NCBI RefSeq assembly: GCF_000337355.1
Contig: NZ_AOJH01000043.1
Span: 95,283-136,855, forward strand
Source of the DNA: Halorubrum kocurii JCM 14978
GTDB lineage: Archaea > Halobacteriota > Halobacteria > Halobacteriales > Haloferacaceae
Direction: 5' to 3'
DNA: 41,573 nucleotides
A program made the translations under genes and the position numbers. The notes below the pieces were generated by a model. That model was not told where the DNA came from. It searched no databases and saw only the letters and a program-made list of their open reading frames with translations. Shown piece after piece: positions 24,809 through 33,856 of this stretch. Numbering within the stretch: the stretch's first letter is position 1; every line of letters starts with the position of its first letter.

Positions 24809-24985
24809 AAGTTAAGGCGTTCTAACAATTTGGGAATGAATCGAATCGGGGGACGCGGCGGTCCGCCGTCGACCGTCGACGCGATCGGGGTCGACACCTC
24901 GGTTTCGCGACTAATCACCCCGTTTGCCGGCCGATTTGCGCACTCGATCGCGCGGTCCGGCGACCGGCGATTCCGTTAGCAGACG

Positions 24986-24990
24986 TATAC
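24986..24990 (+). promoter_or_regulatory. Box A-like promoter of the oxidoreductase gene
   Basis: TATAC (within ACGTATACTC) lies 29 nt before ATG 25020 and 20 nt before ATG 25011. The spacing favours 25020 as a leaderless start. Confidence 0.4.
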
Positions 24991-25019
24991 TCTTCCTCCG
25001 GCCTCGCCTGATGGCTACA

Positions 25020-26168
25020 ATGACATACCGTGTCGCCATAATCGGGACTGGGCAGGACCCAGAAACACGCGATAGAGACGGGTTCGCGATGGCCTACCGC
25101 CACGCGGCCGGGTACCAGCGGCTCGACTCGTGTTCGCTCGTCGCCTGCGCGGACATTATCCCGGAGAACGCGGAGGCGTTCGCCGAGCACCACGGCCTCG
25201 ACGCCGTCTATGAAGACCACGAGGCCATGCTCGAGGAGGTCGAGCCCGACATCGTGAGCGTCTGCGTGCCGCCCGCGGTCCACGCCGGCCTCGTCGTCGA
25301 CTGCGCGGGCGCGCCGTCCGTCGACGCGGTCCACTGCGAGAAGCCCATGGCGACGTCGTGGGGCGACTGCCGACGCATGGTCGAGGTCTGCGACCGAGAG
25401 GGCGTCCAGCTGACGATCGACCACCAGCGCCGGCTGGCCGAGCCGGTCGTGCGGGCGAAGGAGCTGCTCGACGACGGAGAGATCGGCGAGCTCGAACGGC
25501 TCGAGTGGTCCGAGGTGAACCTCTTCGACGCCGGCTCTCACCTGTTCGACCTCTGTGACCTCTTCGTGGACGGCGCGCGTGCGGAGTGGGCGCTCGCGGC
25601 GATCGACTGTTCGCACGAGAACCGGTGGTTCGGCGCCCTCAACGAGACGCGGTCGATCGCCCAGTGGCGGTACGCTGACGGCACCATGGGCGTCGCGTCG
25701 ACGGCGGAGGAGGGAGCGACCAGCGTCGACGCCTACCTCCGGCTCGTCGGCGAGGACGGCGCCATCGAGATCCAGGCGGACGACGGGACGGCGCTCCGGA
25801 TCCGGACCGACGGGAAGTGGCGGACCGTCGACACGGACGAGAACGTGTACGGGCCCACGCCGGGGCTCGCCCGCGCGGCCCTCAGCAAAGTCACCGGGGC
25901 CCTCCCCGGCGTGACGTGGCCCGCGGACCCGCCGACCCACTACGAGAAGGCGATCGAGCACCTCGTCGACGCGCTGTCGACCGACACGGAGCCGGCGTTC
26001 TCCGGGCGGCGCGTCCTCCGCGGCACCGAACTGGTGTTCGCGAGCTGGGAGTCCGCGCGGCGACGGGGACGCGTCCATCTCCCGCTGGACATCACGGGGA
26101 ATCCGCTCGAAGAGATGTACGAAGCCGAACAGCTCGGCGGGATGGACGACTGGCCGGACGAGCCGTAG
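25020..26168 (+). CDS. Gfo/Idh/MocA-family oxidoreductase
   Basis: A 382-residue NAD(P)-dependent sugar (or sugar-nucleotide) dehydrogenase. Seen: Rossmann opening YRVAIIGTGQDP at 3-14, VACADIIPENAEAFAEHHGL, VSVCVPPAVHAGLVVDC and the hallmark CEKPMATSWGDCRRM (Glu-Lys-Pro), then QLTIDHQRRLAEPVVRAKELL of the C-terminal substrate domain. The usual second glycine spacing is slightly changed (GTGQDPETRDRDGFA with an inserted polar loop). In glycan clusters such enzymes make 3-keto or uronic sugars; the substrate is not readable. ATG 25011 (three codons earlier) is an alternative start. Confidence 0.87.
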   Translation: MTYRVAIIGTGQDPETRDRDGFAMAYRHAAGYQRLDSCSLVACADIIPENAEAFAEHHGLDAVYEDHEAMLEEVEPDIVSVCVPPAVHAGLVVDCAGAPSVDAVHCEKPMATSWGDCRRMVEVCDREGVQLTIDHQRRLAEPVVRAKELLDDGEIGELERLEWSEVNLFDAGSHLFDLCDLFVDGARAEWALAAIDCSHENRWFGALNETRSIAQWRYADGTMGVASTAEEGATSVDAYLRLVGEDGAIEIQADDGTALRIRTDGKWRTVDTDENVYGPTPGLARAALSKVTGALPGVTWPADPPTHYEKAIEHLVDALSTDTEPAFSGRRVLRGTELVFASWESARRRGRVHLPLDITGNPLEEMYEAEQLGGMDDWPDEP

Positions 26169-26231
26169 CTCGGCGCTGTCTGTCGGTTCGTCGCGGCAGC
26201 GATGTGCCGCCGACACGTGTCTGGAACCGGG

Positions 26232-26275
26232 ACAGTCATCGCAGATCGAATATATCACAAACCAAATACTTATTG
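26232..26275 (+). promoter_or_regulatory. Promoter of the small Tat-secreted protein, conserved copy B
   Basis: ACAGTCATC (26232-26240), 28 nt, CTTATTG (26269-26275), 26 nt, ATG 26302. Order and both spacings equal those before the Tat leader at 11529 on the other strand. The intervening bases also match at about 60%, so the two promoters share ancestry. Confidence 0.65.
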
Positions 26276-26301
26276 CCGGTAATGGGTGATTAACGGCCGC
26301 A

Positions 26302-26736
26302 ATGGCACACAAGCTGGCACACAGGCTGCAGTCGGCGGGGGACGGATCCCCTGACACGGGTCGCAACGACTCCGGATCCACCGGCCTCACGCGCCGGGGG
26401 TACACGCGTCTCAGCGGGGCGGCGCTCGCGTCGCTCGCGGCGCTCGCCGGTCGGACGAACGGGGTCGTCGCGGCGTCGACGGACGACGCCGACGGCTCGG
26501 AGCGTCGGATCCGGATCCGCGGGTCGGGCACCCCGTCCACGTACGAGGTGACCGTCGGCGGGGAGCTGGTCGCCGACGAGGAAACGAGCGGAGTCGCCGG
26601 TCACGTCTCCGGGTCCACGGCCGAGGGCGCGGTCACGGGCGACGACCGCGGATACCGGTTTCGCGGCGAGCTCCACGACGTCACCGTCGACGGCGACGCC
26701 GAGGTCTCGCTCGACGGAGAGCCGTTCGGGCGGTAG
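26302..26736 (+). CDS. Small Tat-exported protein with a haloarchaeal C-terminal module
   Basis: A 144-residue protein. Seen: N-terminal MAHKLAH, a polar stretch, a twin-arginine signal LTRRGYTRLSGAALASLAAL (about 29-48), and one mature domain of about 75 residues: RRIRIRGSGTPSTYEVTVGG, HVSGSTAEGAVTGDDRGYRFRGELHDVTVDGDAEVSLDGE. I recognise this beta-rich module from the C-termini of larger haloarchaeal secreted enzymes; here it stands alone, without a catalytic domain. The first 22 bases of the gene are identical to those of the Tat leader at 11529. May bind surface polysaccharide (inference). Confidence 0.75.
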   Translation: MAHKLAHRLQSAGDGSPDTGRNDSGSTGLTRRGYTRLSGAALASLAALAGRTNGVVAASTDDADGSERRIRIRGSGTPSTYEVTVGGELVADEETSGVAGHVSGSTAEGAVTGDDRGYRFRGELHDVTVDGDAEVSLDGEPFGR

Positions 26737-26836
26737 CCGGGCGGCGTGAGAGCGGGGCGAGTCCGCCCCGTCGGTAGGGGCCGGCTCGCCCGATACCCCA
26801 TCCATTACTACCCCCGACCGACTGGTCCCTGAACAC

Positions 26837-27427
26837 ATGTGGCCTTGGGAGCACGTGCTGTTCGCTTACGTGTGTTACTCGACGTACGTCCACGGCAGGT
26901 ATCGGTCGCGACCGGGGGAGCTCCCCACGGCCGCGCTCGCGTTCGGCGCCGTGCTCCCGGACCTGATCGACAAGCCGCTGGCGTGGGAGTTCAACGTGTT
27001 CGCGACGGGGTACGCGGCGGCCCACTCGGTGTTTCTCGGCGTTCCGGCGGCGTTCGCGGTGTACGCGCTCGCCGAGCGCCGACACGCGGGAGCGGTCGGG
27101 GGCGCCTTCCTGACGGGGTACGTGCTCCACCTCGTCGGCGACGTGCTGCCGGCGTCGCTGTCTCGCGGGGAGCTGGTGCTGTTTCCGGTCCTGTGGCCGA
27201 TCGCCGACTACGTGCCGCTGCCCGACCGCGGCTCCTTCGTCGACGGCGTCTACGGGCTGTTGACCGAGTACGTCGCGCGGCTGCTCACGCTGGAACTCAG
27301 CCCGGTCATCGCGCTCCAACTCGGCTCGGTGCTGTTCGGGACCGCGCTGTGGCTGGCCGACGGCCGCCCCGGCCTCTCGCTGGTCACCGGGACGGTCCGG
27401 CGCGCGTTCAGGCGGATTCGGACCTGA
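26837..27427 (+). CDS. YdjM-like membrane-bound metal-dependent hydrolase family protein
   Basis: A 196-residue integral membrane protein of the LexA-regulated YdjM/DUF457 type. Seen: MWPWEHVLFAYVCYS, ALAFGAVLPDLIDKPLAW (the conserved LPDLxDK metal-site motif), AAHSVFLGVPAAFAVYAL and HLVGDVLPASL, with His and Asp at the positions expected for a metal centre, and four or five hydrophobic helices. Start ATG 26837. Hydrolase activity is only predicted for the family. No operon link beyond same-strand neighbour 100 nt upstream. Confidence 0.82.
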   Translation: MWPWEHVLFAYVCYSTYVHGRYRSRPGELPTAALAFGAVLPDLIDKPLAWEFNVFATGYAAAHSVFLGVPAAFAVYALAERRHAGAVGGAFLTGYVLHLVGDVLPASLSRGELVLFPVLWPIADYVPLPDRGSFVDGVYGLLTEYVARLLTLELSPVIALQLGSVLFGTALWLADGRPGLSLVTGTVRRAFRRIRT

Positions 27428-27496
27428 GACTGATTCGGACCTGAGGCGGTCGTCCCGCCCGCGTCGGCGGCGGGGCGGTCGGACGACCCCTCGCGG

Positions 27497-28393
27497 TCAG
27501 TCGATCCGGTCGAGCGTCGCCCGACCGCGGTAGACCGCCGCCTCGGGGTCGGACGGGTCGTCGTCCTCGAACACGAGCCAGTCGACGCCGGTCTCCCGGG
27601 CGGCCCGGAGCACTCGGTCGAGGTCGAGGAGCCCCTCGCCGGGCGTGACCGACCGGAACGCCGGCGGGAAGCGACGCGTTCGCTCCACGTCGGCGACGTG
27701 GATCAGCGACAGGCGGTCGCCGAGCAGCTCGAACACGTCGACCGGGTCGTACCCGCCGGCGGCGGCCCACCCCACGTCGACCTCGAACGTGAGGTCGTCG
27801 GTCTGGGACGCGAGCCGCGCGAGCCCGGTCGTCTCCACGGTCCGGTCCGGCCCGCGGACCGTCAGGTCGGCCGCCTCGGCCACCCGTTCCCAGAGGAACC
27901 CCGGAGACGGGAGGCCGGCGGGGAAGCCGAGCCCGAACCGGTCGAGCAGCGGGAGGAACGGGTGCCTGGAGGTGTGATACGACAGCCGGAGCCCGTGGCT
28001 GCCGAGCCGGCCCGCGAGGCCGTCGAGCCGGCGCGCGAGCGCGTCGACGTGCGTCGTCGTCCGGAAGTAGCCGGCGCCGAGGTGCGGGATGACGACGTGG
28101 TCGCAGCCGACGCGGCGACAGCGGTCGGCGATGGACTCCAGGTCGCCCTCCAGCGCGAGCAGGTCGGCGTGCGCGGCCACGGGCTCGACGCCCGTCTCGT
28201 CGAGGGCCTCCCGGACCGCGTACGGGTCCGCTTCGAGGAACGCGCCGGCGAACTCCACCCCCTCGAAGCCGGCGGTGGCCACCCGCCGGATCGTCTCCGG
28301 GAGGGGCTCGTCGATGTCTCGGAGGGTGTGCAGCTGTATCGCCGATCGCGGACGCGACTCCGTCGCCCGTTCGGCCGCTTCCGACTGGCTCAT
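27497..28393 (-). CDS. Sugar phosphate isomerase/epimerase-like TIM-barrel protein
   Basis: A 298-residue AP-endonuclease-2/xylose-isomerase-like barrel. Seen: SAIQLHTLRDIDEPLPETIRRVATAGFEGVEFAG near the N-terminus, VAAHADLLAL, DHVVIPHLGAGYF, LSYHTSRHPF, LTFEVDVGWAAAGGYDPVDV, SLIHVADVERTRRF and WLVFEDDDPSD. The Glu/Asp/His metal ligands typical of the fold (EFA, HA, EVDVGW, HVAD, FEDDD) are in place. Start ATG 28393. Substrate unknown; such genes often accompany Gfo/Idh/MocA oxidoreductases in inositol or sugar metabolism, and one lies 1.3 kb away. Confidence 0.85.
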   Translation of the reverse strand: MSQSEAAERATESRPRSAIQLHTLRDIDEPLPETIRRVATAGFEGVEFAGAFLEADPYAVREALDETGVEPVAAHADLLALEGDLESIADRCRRVGCDHVVIPHLGAGYFRTTTHVDALARRLDGLAGRLGSHGLRLSYHTSRHPFLPLLDRFGLGFPAGLPSPGFLWERVAEAADLTVRGPDRTVETTGLARLASQTDDLTFEVDVGWAAAGGYDPVDVFELLGDRLSLIHVADVERTRRFPPAFRSVTPGEGLLDLDRVLRAARETGVDWLVFEDDDPSDPEAAVYRGRATLDRID

Positions 28394-28509
28394 TGTCCGG
28401 TGTCCGCTCCGTCCCCCTGAAGTAATGCGTACCGTAGAGGCCGATCCGATTTCCTACCTCGTGCTCTCGCACCTCTCCTCTCCGCGACGGCTCCGTTCCG
28501 GCCGGCCCC

Positions 28510-29586
28510 TCAGTCCGAGTCGGCGACAACCACGCCGATGGACCAGTGGTCGTTCGTGAACAGTTCGGGATGGCTCACGTTGCCGTCGACCATGCAGAGC
28601 CAGCGCCCGTCGACGCACCACGGGTCGACGTGGTGCATCCGCCCGGAGTTCCACCCGACCCGCGCGCCGGTCCCCTCCAGGACCGGCGACTCCGTGAGTT
28701 CCTCGTCCGCGTAGGTCTCCGGCCCCAGCGCCGTGATCTCGAACGCGCGGACGGCCTCGCCGTACCGCCCTTCGCAGTCCTGGAAGAAGACGACGACGCC
28801 GTCGGACCCGACGACCGGACGCCCGCCCGGCCGGAACGCGGTGGGACGCCCCGTGACGACGGGATTCCCCTCGTGCGGTTCCCAGTCGTCGGCGACGAGC
28901 GAGTCGCTGTGGTAGACTCGGAACCCTGCCACCTCGTCGTCGCCGACGAGCAGCCACCAGCGGTCGCGCCACCGGAAGACGACCGTGTCGTCCGTGTGGT
29001 GATCCGCCGACACGAGCGTCGCCCGAGGCTCCCAGCCGCCGGGGAAGTCGGTCGCCTCGTAGAGCCGGATCGCTCGCCCGTCCGACCCGCCCTCCTCGGG
29101 CACCATGTAGCGGGTTCCCTCCCACTCGAACACGTAGGGGAACGAGAGGTGCTCGTCGGACCGGAGCACGACCCGATCGTACTCCCAGCGGAGCCCGTCG
29201 GGGCTCGTCGCGTGGGCGATCACGGCGTCCGGGTCTCGGGAGGTGTTGCACACCTCGAAAAACAGGTGCCAGCAGTCCGCTCCGGGGAAGAGAAACGGGT
29301 CGGCGACGAAGTCGACGGCGCCGAAGTCAGTCACGTCCTCCGCGACCAACACCGGGTTCTCTCCCGTTCCCGTGTACGCCGTCGGCTCGGGGAGCTCCCG
29401 CCGGCCGCCGTCCGGAACGGTGTGGTTGTCGCGAACCGGCGGGTGCACCTCGGTCCTCGCCGGTTCCGCGCCGTTCAGCGCCCGAGAGAGCAGCCTCGGA
29501 ACTCGGTGGTTGACGATCTTGCCGGCCCACCACGCGGTCCGGACGACAACCGGCCGGCGTTTGATCGCGGAGAGTATGCGAGACAT
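28510..29586 (-). CDS. GINT1-N-terminal-like five-bladed propeller protein (GH43-like)
   Basis: A 358-residue protein with the beta-propeller seen at the N-terminus of plant-type GINT1 glycosyltransferases and in bacterial glycan clusters. Seen: FVADPFLFPGADCWHLFFEV, IAHATSPDGLRWEYDRVVL, HLSFPYVFEWEGTRYMVPE, AIRLYEATDFPGGWE, DDTVVFRWRDRWWLL and VYHSDSLVADDWEPHEGNPVV: successive blades. No glycosyltransferase domain follows. A short basic/hydrophobic N-terminus (KRRPVVVRTAWWAGKIVNHRV) may hold it at the membrane. Start chosen at ATG 29586 because a TATA-like box lies 28 nt upstream; ATGs at 29592 and 29604 are in frame too. Function unproven; glycan binding or cleavage is possible. Confidence 0.75.
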   Translation of the reverse strand: MSRILSAIKRRPVVVRTAWWAGKIVNHRVPRLLSRALNGAEPARTEVHPPVRDNHTVPDGGRRELPEPTAYTGTGENPVLVAEDVTDFGAVDFVADPFLFPGADCWHLFFEVCNTSRDPDAVIAHATSPDGLRWEYDRVVLRSDEHLSFPYVFEWEGTRYMVPEEGGSDGRAIRLYEATDFPGGWEPRATLVSADHHTDDTVVFRWRDRWWLLVGDDEVAGFRVYHSDSLVADDWEPHEGNPVVTGRPTAFRPGGRPVVGSDGVVVFFQDCEGRYGEAVRAFEITALGPETYADEELTESPVLEGTGARVGWNSGRMHHVDPWCVDGRWLCMVDGNVSHPELFTNDHWSIGVVVADSD

Positions 29587-29614
29587 CGCCATACGCCAAA
29601 ACATGTCGTTGAGA

Positions 29615-29621
29615 TGTATAG
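29615..29621 (-). promoter_or_regulatory. Box A-like promoter of the propeller gene
   Basis: CTATACA on the minus strand, 28 nt before ATG 29586, 22 before 29592 and 10 before 29604; it decides between the three in-frame starts. Confidence 0.4.
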
Positions 29622-29720
29622 TTAGTTCCGCGGTTAACTCATCAAGCGACCTCTGTAAAACTCATCGAGCAACCCCTGAAACGACGGAAAAAGCGGCCTA
29701 TTACTCCCTTATCGCCGAAT

Positions 29721-30866
29721 TCAACGACTATCGGTCGCCCGGGTCGAACGGTCGCGGCGCCGCCGGCCGTCGGCGGCATTCCGATAGATGTCGGTCAGCG
29801 CCGCCGCCGCTCGCGCCCAGCGCTGCGACCGCGCGTGCCGGTGGTTCGCTCGCCCGATCGACTCGAGGTCCGGATGATCGTACGCCCGCCGGAGGGTCTC
29901 CGCGAGGCCGTCGGCGTCGCTCGGGTCGTAGAGGAGCTCGTTCTCCGGCGGGACCGTTTCCGGGAGACAGCCGATCGCGGGCGCCATCACCGGGCGGCCG
30001 TACGAGAGCCCGAGGTGCGCCGTCCCCGAGTTGAGTATCCTGCGGTACGGTAACGCGAGGACGTCGGCGGCGTTCAGGAAGTACTGGATCCGCTCGTCCG
30101 GGACGAATTCGAGTCGGGTCTCGACCCGCGGGTCGCCCCGTGCGAGCGCCGCGACCTGGGCCTCGGTCCGGTCGTCGTGCGGGTTCCCGACCAGCCACAG
30201 CTCCGCGTCCGGCGCGTCGAGGGCGGCGAACGCCTCGACGAGGTCCGGGACTCCCTTGTACTCGCGGATCAGCCCGAAGAAGAGGACCACGAAGGCGTCG
30301 TCGTCGATCCCGAGGTCGCGCCGCGCCGCCTCGCGGGACACGTCGTTCTCGTACGCGGCGACGAAGCTCCCGTCGGGGACCACGTCCATCTCGTCGGCCT
30401 CCGGGACGCGATACGCCGCGGCGACCGCGTCGGCAGCGGCGCCGCACTTGACCGTGACCGCGTCGGCGACGGCGAACACGGACTCGTTGACGACCCGCTC
30501 TGTGCGGGGGTACAGCCCCTCGTGGTGGCGCTCGTTGTGGACGGTCCGGACGACGCCGACGTCGAGCAGCGAGACGAGCGCGAGGTCGACGAGGAACGCG
30601 GCCGCCCGCAGGAACGAGACCAGGGCGTTCGCGGGACCGAACCCCGTTCCGGTCGTCACGTAGTAGTCGTAGATCCAGTCGAGCTGCATCGCGTCGGCGT
30701 CCCGGTTCGCGAGGACCGCGCGCGTGAGCGGGAAGAACAGCGGGAGGGGCGGCGTCCGGACGTCGACGCCGGCCTCGCGGAGGGCGTCCGCGAGCAGCGT
30801 CATGTACGCGTTCTCCGGGTACCAGCTCCCGCTCATCAACAGCAGCGTGAGGTCGTCGTCGGTCAT
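29721..30866 (-). CDS. Glycosyltransferase family 4 (GT4)
   Basis: A 381-residue GT-B glycosyltransferase. Seen: MSGSWYPENAYMTLLADALREAGVDV at the start, VVRTVHNERHHEG, VLFFGLIREYKGVPDLVEAFAAL (donor-domain opening), ELWLVGNP, FVPDERIQYFLNAADVLALPYRRILNSGTAHLGLSYGRPVMAP and CLPETVPPENELLYDPSDADGLAETL. One hydrophobic stretch near residues 95-120 (FLRAAAFLVDLALVSLL) may touch the membrane. Start ATG 30866 (MTDDDLTLLLMSG); the frame is open 47 codons upstream, but that part is promoter DNA. Divergent from the flippase gene with a 283-nt spacer holding a box A-like TTTACTTATCC near 30983. Confidence 0.87.
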   Translation of the reverse strand: MTDDDLTLLLMSGSWYPENAYMTLLADALREAGVDVRTPPLPLFFPLTRAVLANRDADAMQLDWIYDYYVTTGTGFGPANALVSFLRAAAFLVDLALVSLLDVGVVRTVHNERHHEGLYPRTERVVNESVFAVADAVTVKCGAAADAVAAAYRVPEADEMDVVPDGSFVAAYENDVSREAARRDLGIDDDAFVVLFFGLIREYKGVPDLVEAFAALDAPDAELWLVGNPHDDRTEAQVAALARGDPRVETRLEFVPDERIQYFLNAADVLALPYRRILNSGTAHLGLSYGRPVMAPAIGCLPETVPPENELLYDPSDADGLAETLRRAYDHPDLESIGRANHRHARSQRWARAAAALTDIYRNAADGRRRRDRSTRATDSR

Positions 30867-31149
30867 CGGCTCCGGGACCGACCGCGTGGTTCCTCGACAG
30901 ACGCCCCGCCGGTGCTGAACTGCGACGCGCGTCGGTCGCTCCGTGGGTGTGTCACGACGTGTCGGCGCAGGACGCGCGCCCGGATAAGTAAACGTGGGAT
31001 ACCGCATTCCGTCCCGAAACGGTCGTCGCGGTCCGGTCGCGTCCGGGCGTTACAAGCGGCATAACAATCCCCTCGTCGCCCGGCATTTGGGGCATGAACC
31101 GTTCTAGGAAAGGCGCCGCACGCCCCGGGCCGTCCGGGCGTGGCAGTCC

Positions 31150-32652
31150 ATGAAGGACCGCCTTCGAGAACTCGTCGAGCGTGCCATCCCAACGGGCTCC
31201 GTCGTCCAGCGAACCGTCAAAAGCGGGATCTGGGTGACGGCGACGAAGATGGCGATCCGACTTTCGCAGATCCTGATGCTGATCATCCTCGCGCGGCTGC
31301 TCGATCCGCGCGACTTCGGGTTGATGGGCATCGCCCTGCTCGTGCTCGCCGCAACGAAGAGTTTCACCGAAATCGGGATCAACGCCGCCCTCATTCAGGA
31401 CAAAAAGGAGAACGTCGACGAGTACCTCAACACGACGTGGTCGCTGGAGGCCGCGCGCGGCGCCCTCCTCTTCGGCGTGCTGATCGTCGCGGCGCCGTAC
31501 ATCGCCGGCGTCTTCGACGAGCCCGGCGCGACGAACCTCATCCGAGTGCTCGGCCTGAGCCCGCTGCTGTACGGGATTCGCAACCCCGGCGTGGTCTACT
31601 TCAAAAAGGAGCTCTCCTTCCACAAGCAGTTCGTCTTCGAGTCGGTCGGATCGCTCGTGCAGTTCGCGGTCGGCGTCGGCTACGCGCTGTACTCGCCGAC
31701 CGTCTGGGCGCTCGTGTTCGCGACCGTCAGCAGGTCGGCGTTCAAGTCCGTCTTCTCGTACGTCCTCCACGACTACCGGCCGCGGCCGAGCTTCGAGCTG
31801 GCTGTCGCGCGGCGCCTCATCAGCTACGGGAAGTGGATCACCGGCGCGTCGATCATCAGCTTCGTGTACGGCCAGGGGGACGACGCGTTCGTCGGGTGGT
31901 TCCTCTCCGCGACCGCCCTCGGGTTCTACCAGTACGCGTACCGGATCGGGGACATGCCCGCGTCCGAGGTCTCCGGGGTCATCTCGGAGATCACGTTCCC
32001 GGCGTACTCCAAGCTTCAGGACGACCTCGACGAACTCCGCGGGGCGCTGCTTCAGACGACCCGCCTGACCGCGTTCGTCGCGTTTCCGCTGTCGTTCGGT
32101 ATCGCCGCCGTGGCACCGAGTTTCGTTCCCGCTATCCTCGGCGACGAGTGGCGCCCGATGATCACGGCGATGCAGCTGCTCGCGATGTACGGGTTGTTGC
32201 ACGCGATCACCCGGAACTTCGGCGCCATCTGGAAGGCGCTCAACCGTCCGGACCTCGTCGTCAAGACCGGGCTGCTCCGGGTGGGGTGTATCGCCGTCCT
32301 CATCTGGCCCGCGACGGCGCGGTGGGGGATCGAGGGGACCGCGCTGGTCGTCGTCGGGGTGTACGTCTTCCCGATGCTCCCGGTGGACGTGTACCTCTCG
32401 TCGCGGATGGTCAAGGCCCGACAGAGGCAGCTGTACGCCGAGTACCTCTACCCGTTCATCGCCGCCTCGATCATGTTCCTCAGCCTGTCGTACGCGGCGT
32501 TCGTAACGGACCTGACTCCGCTCGTCGAGTTCCTCGTGCTGGTTCCGTCGGGCGCGGTAGTGTACTTCGCCGTCGCGTATCTGCTCGAACGGCAGTTCGA
32601 CTGGGGGATCGAGCGGAACCTGCGGATGATAAGCGACGGGCTCCGGGGCTGA
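31150..32652 (+). CDS. Polysaccharide flippase, Wzx/WzxC type
   Basis: A 500-residue integral membrane protein of the polysaccharide-synthase/MOP exporter group that flips lipid-linked glycans outward. Seen: KSGIWVTATKMAIRLSQILMLIILARLLDPRDFGLMGIALLVL, the classic opening, followed by about 12-14 hydrophobic segments, with FVYGQGDDAFVGWFLSATALGFYQYAYRIGDMP in the middle and PAYSKLQDD after it, both typical of WzxC-like flippases. Start ATG 31150. A TATA-like GCATAACAAT (31059-31068) lies about 80 nt upstream. It marks the right end of the glycan genes. Confidence 0.9.
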   Translation: MKDRLRELVERAIPTGSVVQRTVKSGIWVTATKMAIRLSQILMLIILARLLDPRDFGLMGIALLVLAATKSFTEIGINAALIQDKKENVDEYLNTTWSLEAARGALLFGVLIVAAPYIAGVFDEPGATNLIRVLGLSPLLYGIRNPGVVYFKKELSFHKQFVFESVGSLVQFAVGVGYALYSPTVWALVFATVSRSAFKSVFSYVLHDYRPRPSFELAVARRLISYGKWITGASIISFVYGQGDDAFVGWFLSATALGFYQYAYRIGDMPASEVSGVISEITFPAYSKLQDDLDELRGALLQTTRLTAFVAFPLSFGIAAVAPSFVPAILGDEWRPMITAMQLLAMYGLLHAITRNFGAIWKALNRPDLVVKTGLLRVGCIAVLIWPATARWGIEGTALVVVGVYVFPMLPVDVYLSSRMVKARQRQLYAEYLYPFIAASIMFLSLSYAAFVTDLTPLVEFLVLVPSGAVVYFAVAYLLERQFDWGIERNLRMISDGLRG

Positions 32653-32689
32653 CGCGGTCGCGGTGCGTGCGGGAGTCGACCCGCTCCCG

Positions 32690-33856
32690 CTACGCGCCGT
32701 CTTCCGTCTCCGCCAACACGTCTTCGACGACCGACAGGGTCCGCTCCGCCTCGCGCACTCGGTCCTCGATGACGCCGCGCTCCAGCAGGTCCAGCTCCGC
32801 GTCGTCGAGCGCGTCGCGCACCGCGGCCGCGCGCCGGAGCCGCTCGTACTCCTCGCCGCGGGCGAGCTCGCGGACCGACCGGAGCGTCGCCACCGTCTCG
32901 TCGTCGGCGACCCGCGAGACGAGGGGGATCAGCTCGTCGATCTCGTAGGCCAGCTCGTCGCCCCCCGCCGGCGGCCAGTCGAGCGTCAGCGGCTCGGGGT
33001 CGAGCCGTTCGACGTAGGTGCGGTGGACCGCGACCGCGGTCCGGAGGGCGCCGGGATCGTCGACGTAGTGCTCCAGCTTCGAGTTCGAGTAGTCGGCGTA
33101 CTCCAAGAGGGTCGGTAGCGGCTCCTCGCCCGCCTCGTACTCGTCGACGTACTCGCGCAGGTCGGTCGGTGGCACGTCCGCGTCGACGAACGGGGTGCCG
33201 TCGGCGCGGTCGAGGAAGGCGAAGACCTCCCGGGCCGACGCCGACTTGTAGAACTCGCGGAACGCCCCGCGAACCGCGTCGTTGTACGACTCGATCGGCC
33301 CGCGGAGCCGGTCCACGTCGGCGTCGAGGTCCGCGTCGGCCATGTCGGCGACCTCGCGCAGCCCCTCGAGGCGGGCGTCGAGCGCCTTGCGCGCGTCCCG
33401 CGCGGCCTTGCGCGCGGCCCGGTAGTCGTCGACCGCCTCGTCGCGGTCGGCGAGCAGGTCGACGTACTCGCCGGCCGGCTCCAGCGCCTCGCGGGCGGCG
33501 GCGAAGTCCGACTCCGAGAGCCGGCGCTTGTCGACCGCCGCGTCGGCGGCGGCGAAGGCGTCGGCCGCGAGCGCGTCGTCGCCGACGTCGACGGCCTCGC
33601 CGAACTGCCCCCGGAACTGGACGTAGGAGCCGAAGTCGCCGGTGCCGACCGCGTCCTCCTCGTACTGGTCGAGCACTCGGTGCGCCCGGCGGTACGCGTC
33701 GGCGGCGGCCTCGATCCGGTCCCGTCCGAGGTCGGCGATCCGCCCCTCGATGCGGGCGAGCTCGTCGTAGCGCTCGCGCAGCGTCGCGGCCGCCTCGCCC
33801 GCCTCGCGGACGGGATCGCCCTCGTCAGCGCCGGCCGTCGCTCCCGCGCCGCTCAT
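32690..33856 (-). CDS. DUF7118-like haloarchaeal coiled-coil protein
   Basis: A 388-residue acidic protein, almost wholly helical: long heptad-rich stretches (ELARIEGRIADLGRDRIEAAADAYRRA and AARKAARDARKALDARLEGLREV), no membrane segment, no catalytic motif. I associate it with a conserved haloarchaeal family (DUF7118) of unknown function. Its ATG 33856 directly follows the hisI stop (TGA at 33859-33857), so the two are cotranscribed and probably coupled. It ends 37 nt from the convergent flippase gene. Confidence 0.7.
   Translation of the reverse strand: MSGAGATAGADEGDPVREAGEAAATLRERYDELARIEGRIADLGRDRIEAAADAYRRAHRVLDQYEEDAVGTGDFGSYVQFRGQFGEAVDVGDDALAADAFAAADAAVDKRRLSESDFAAAREALEPAGEYVDLLADRDEAVDDYRAARKAARDARKALDARLEGLREVADMADADLDADVDRLRGPIESYNDAVRGAFREFYKSASAREVFAFLDRADGTPFVDADVPPTDLREYVDEYEAGEEPLPTLLEYADYSNSKLEHYVDDPGALRTAVAVHRTYVERLDPEPLTLDWPPAGGDELAYEIDELIPLVSRVADDETVATLRSVRELARGEEYERLRRAAAVRDALDDAELDLLERGVIEDRVREAERTLSVVEDVLAETEDGA

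Noticed and set aside
1-32652. Island carried by a provirus or transposon
   Set aside because: I found no integrase, transposase, tRNA-linked attachment repeat or terminal inverted repeats; the variable glycan content alone does not show mobility.
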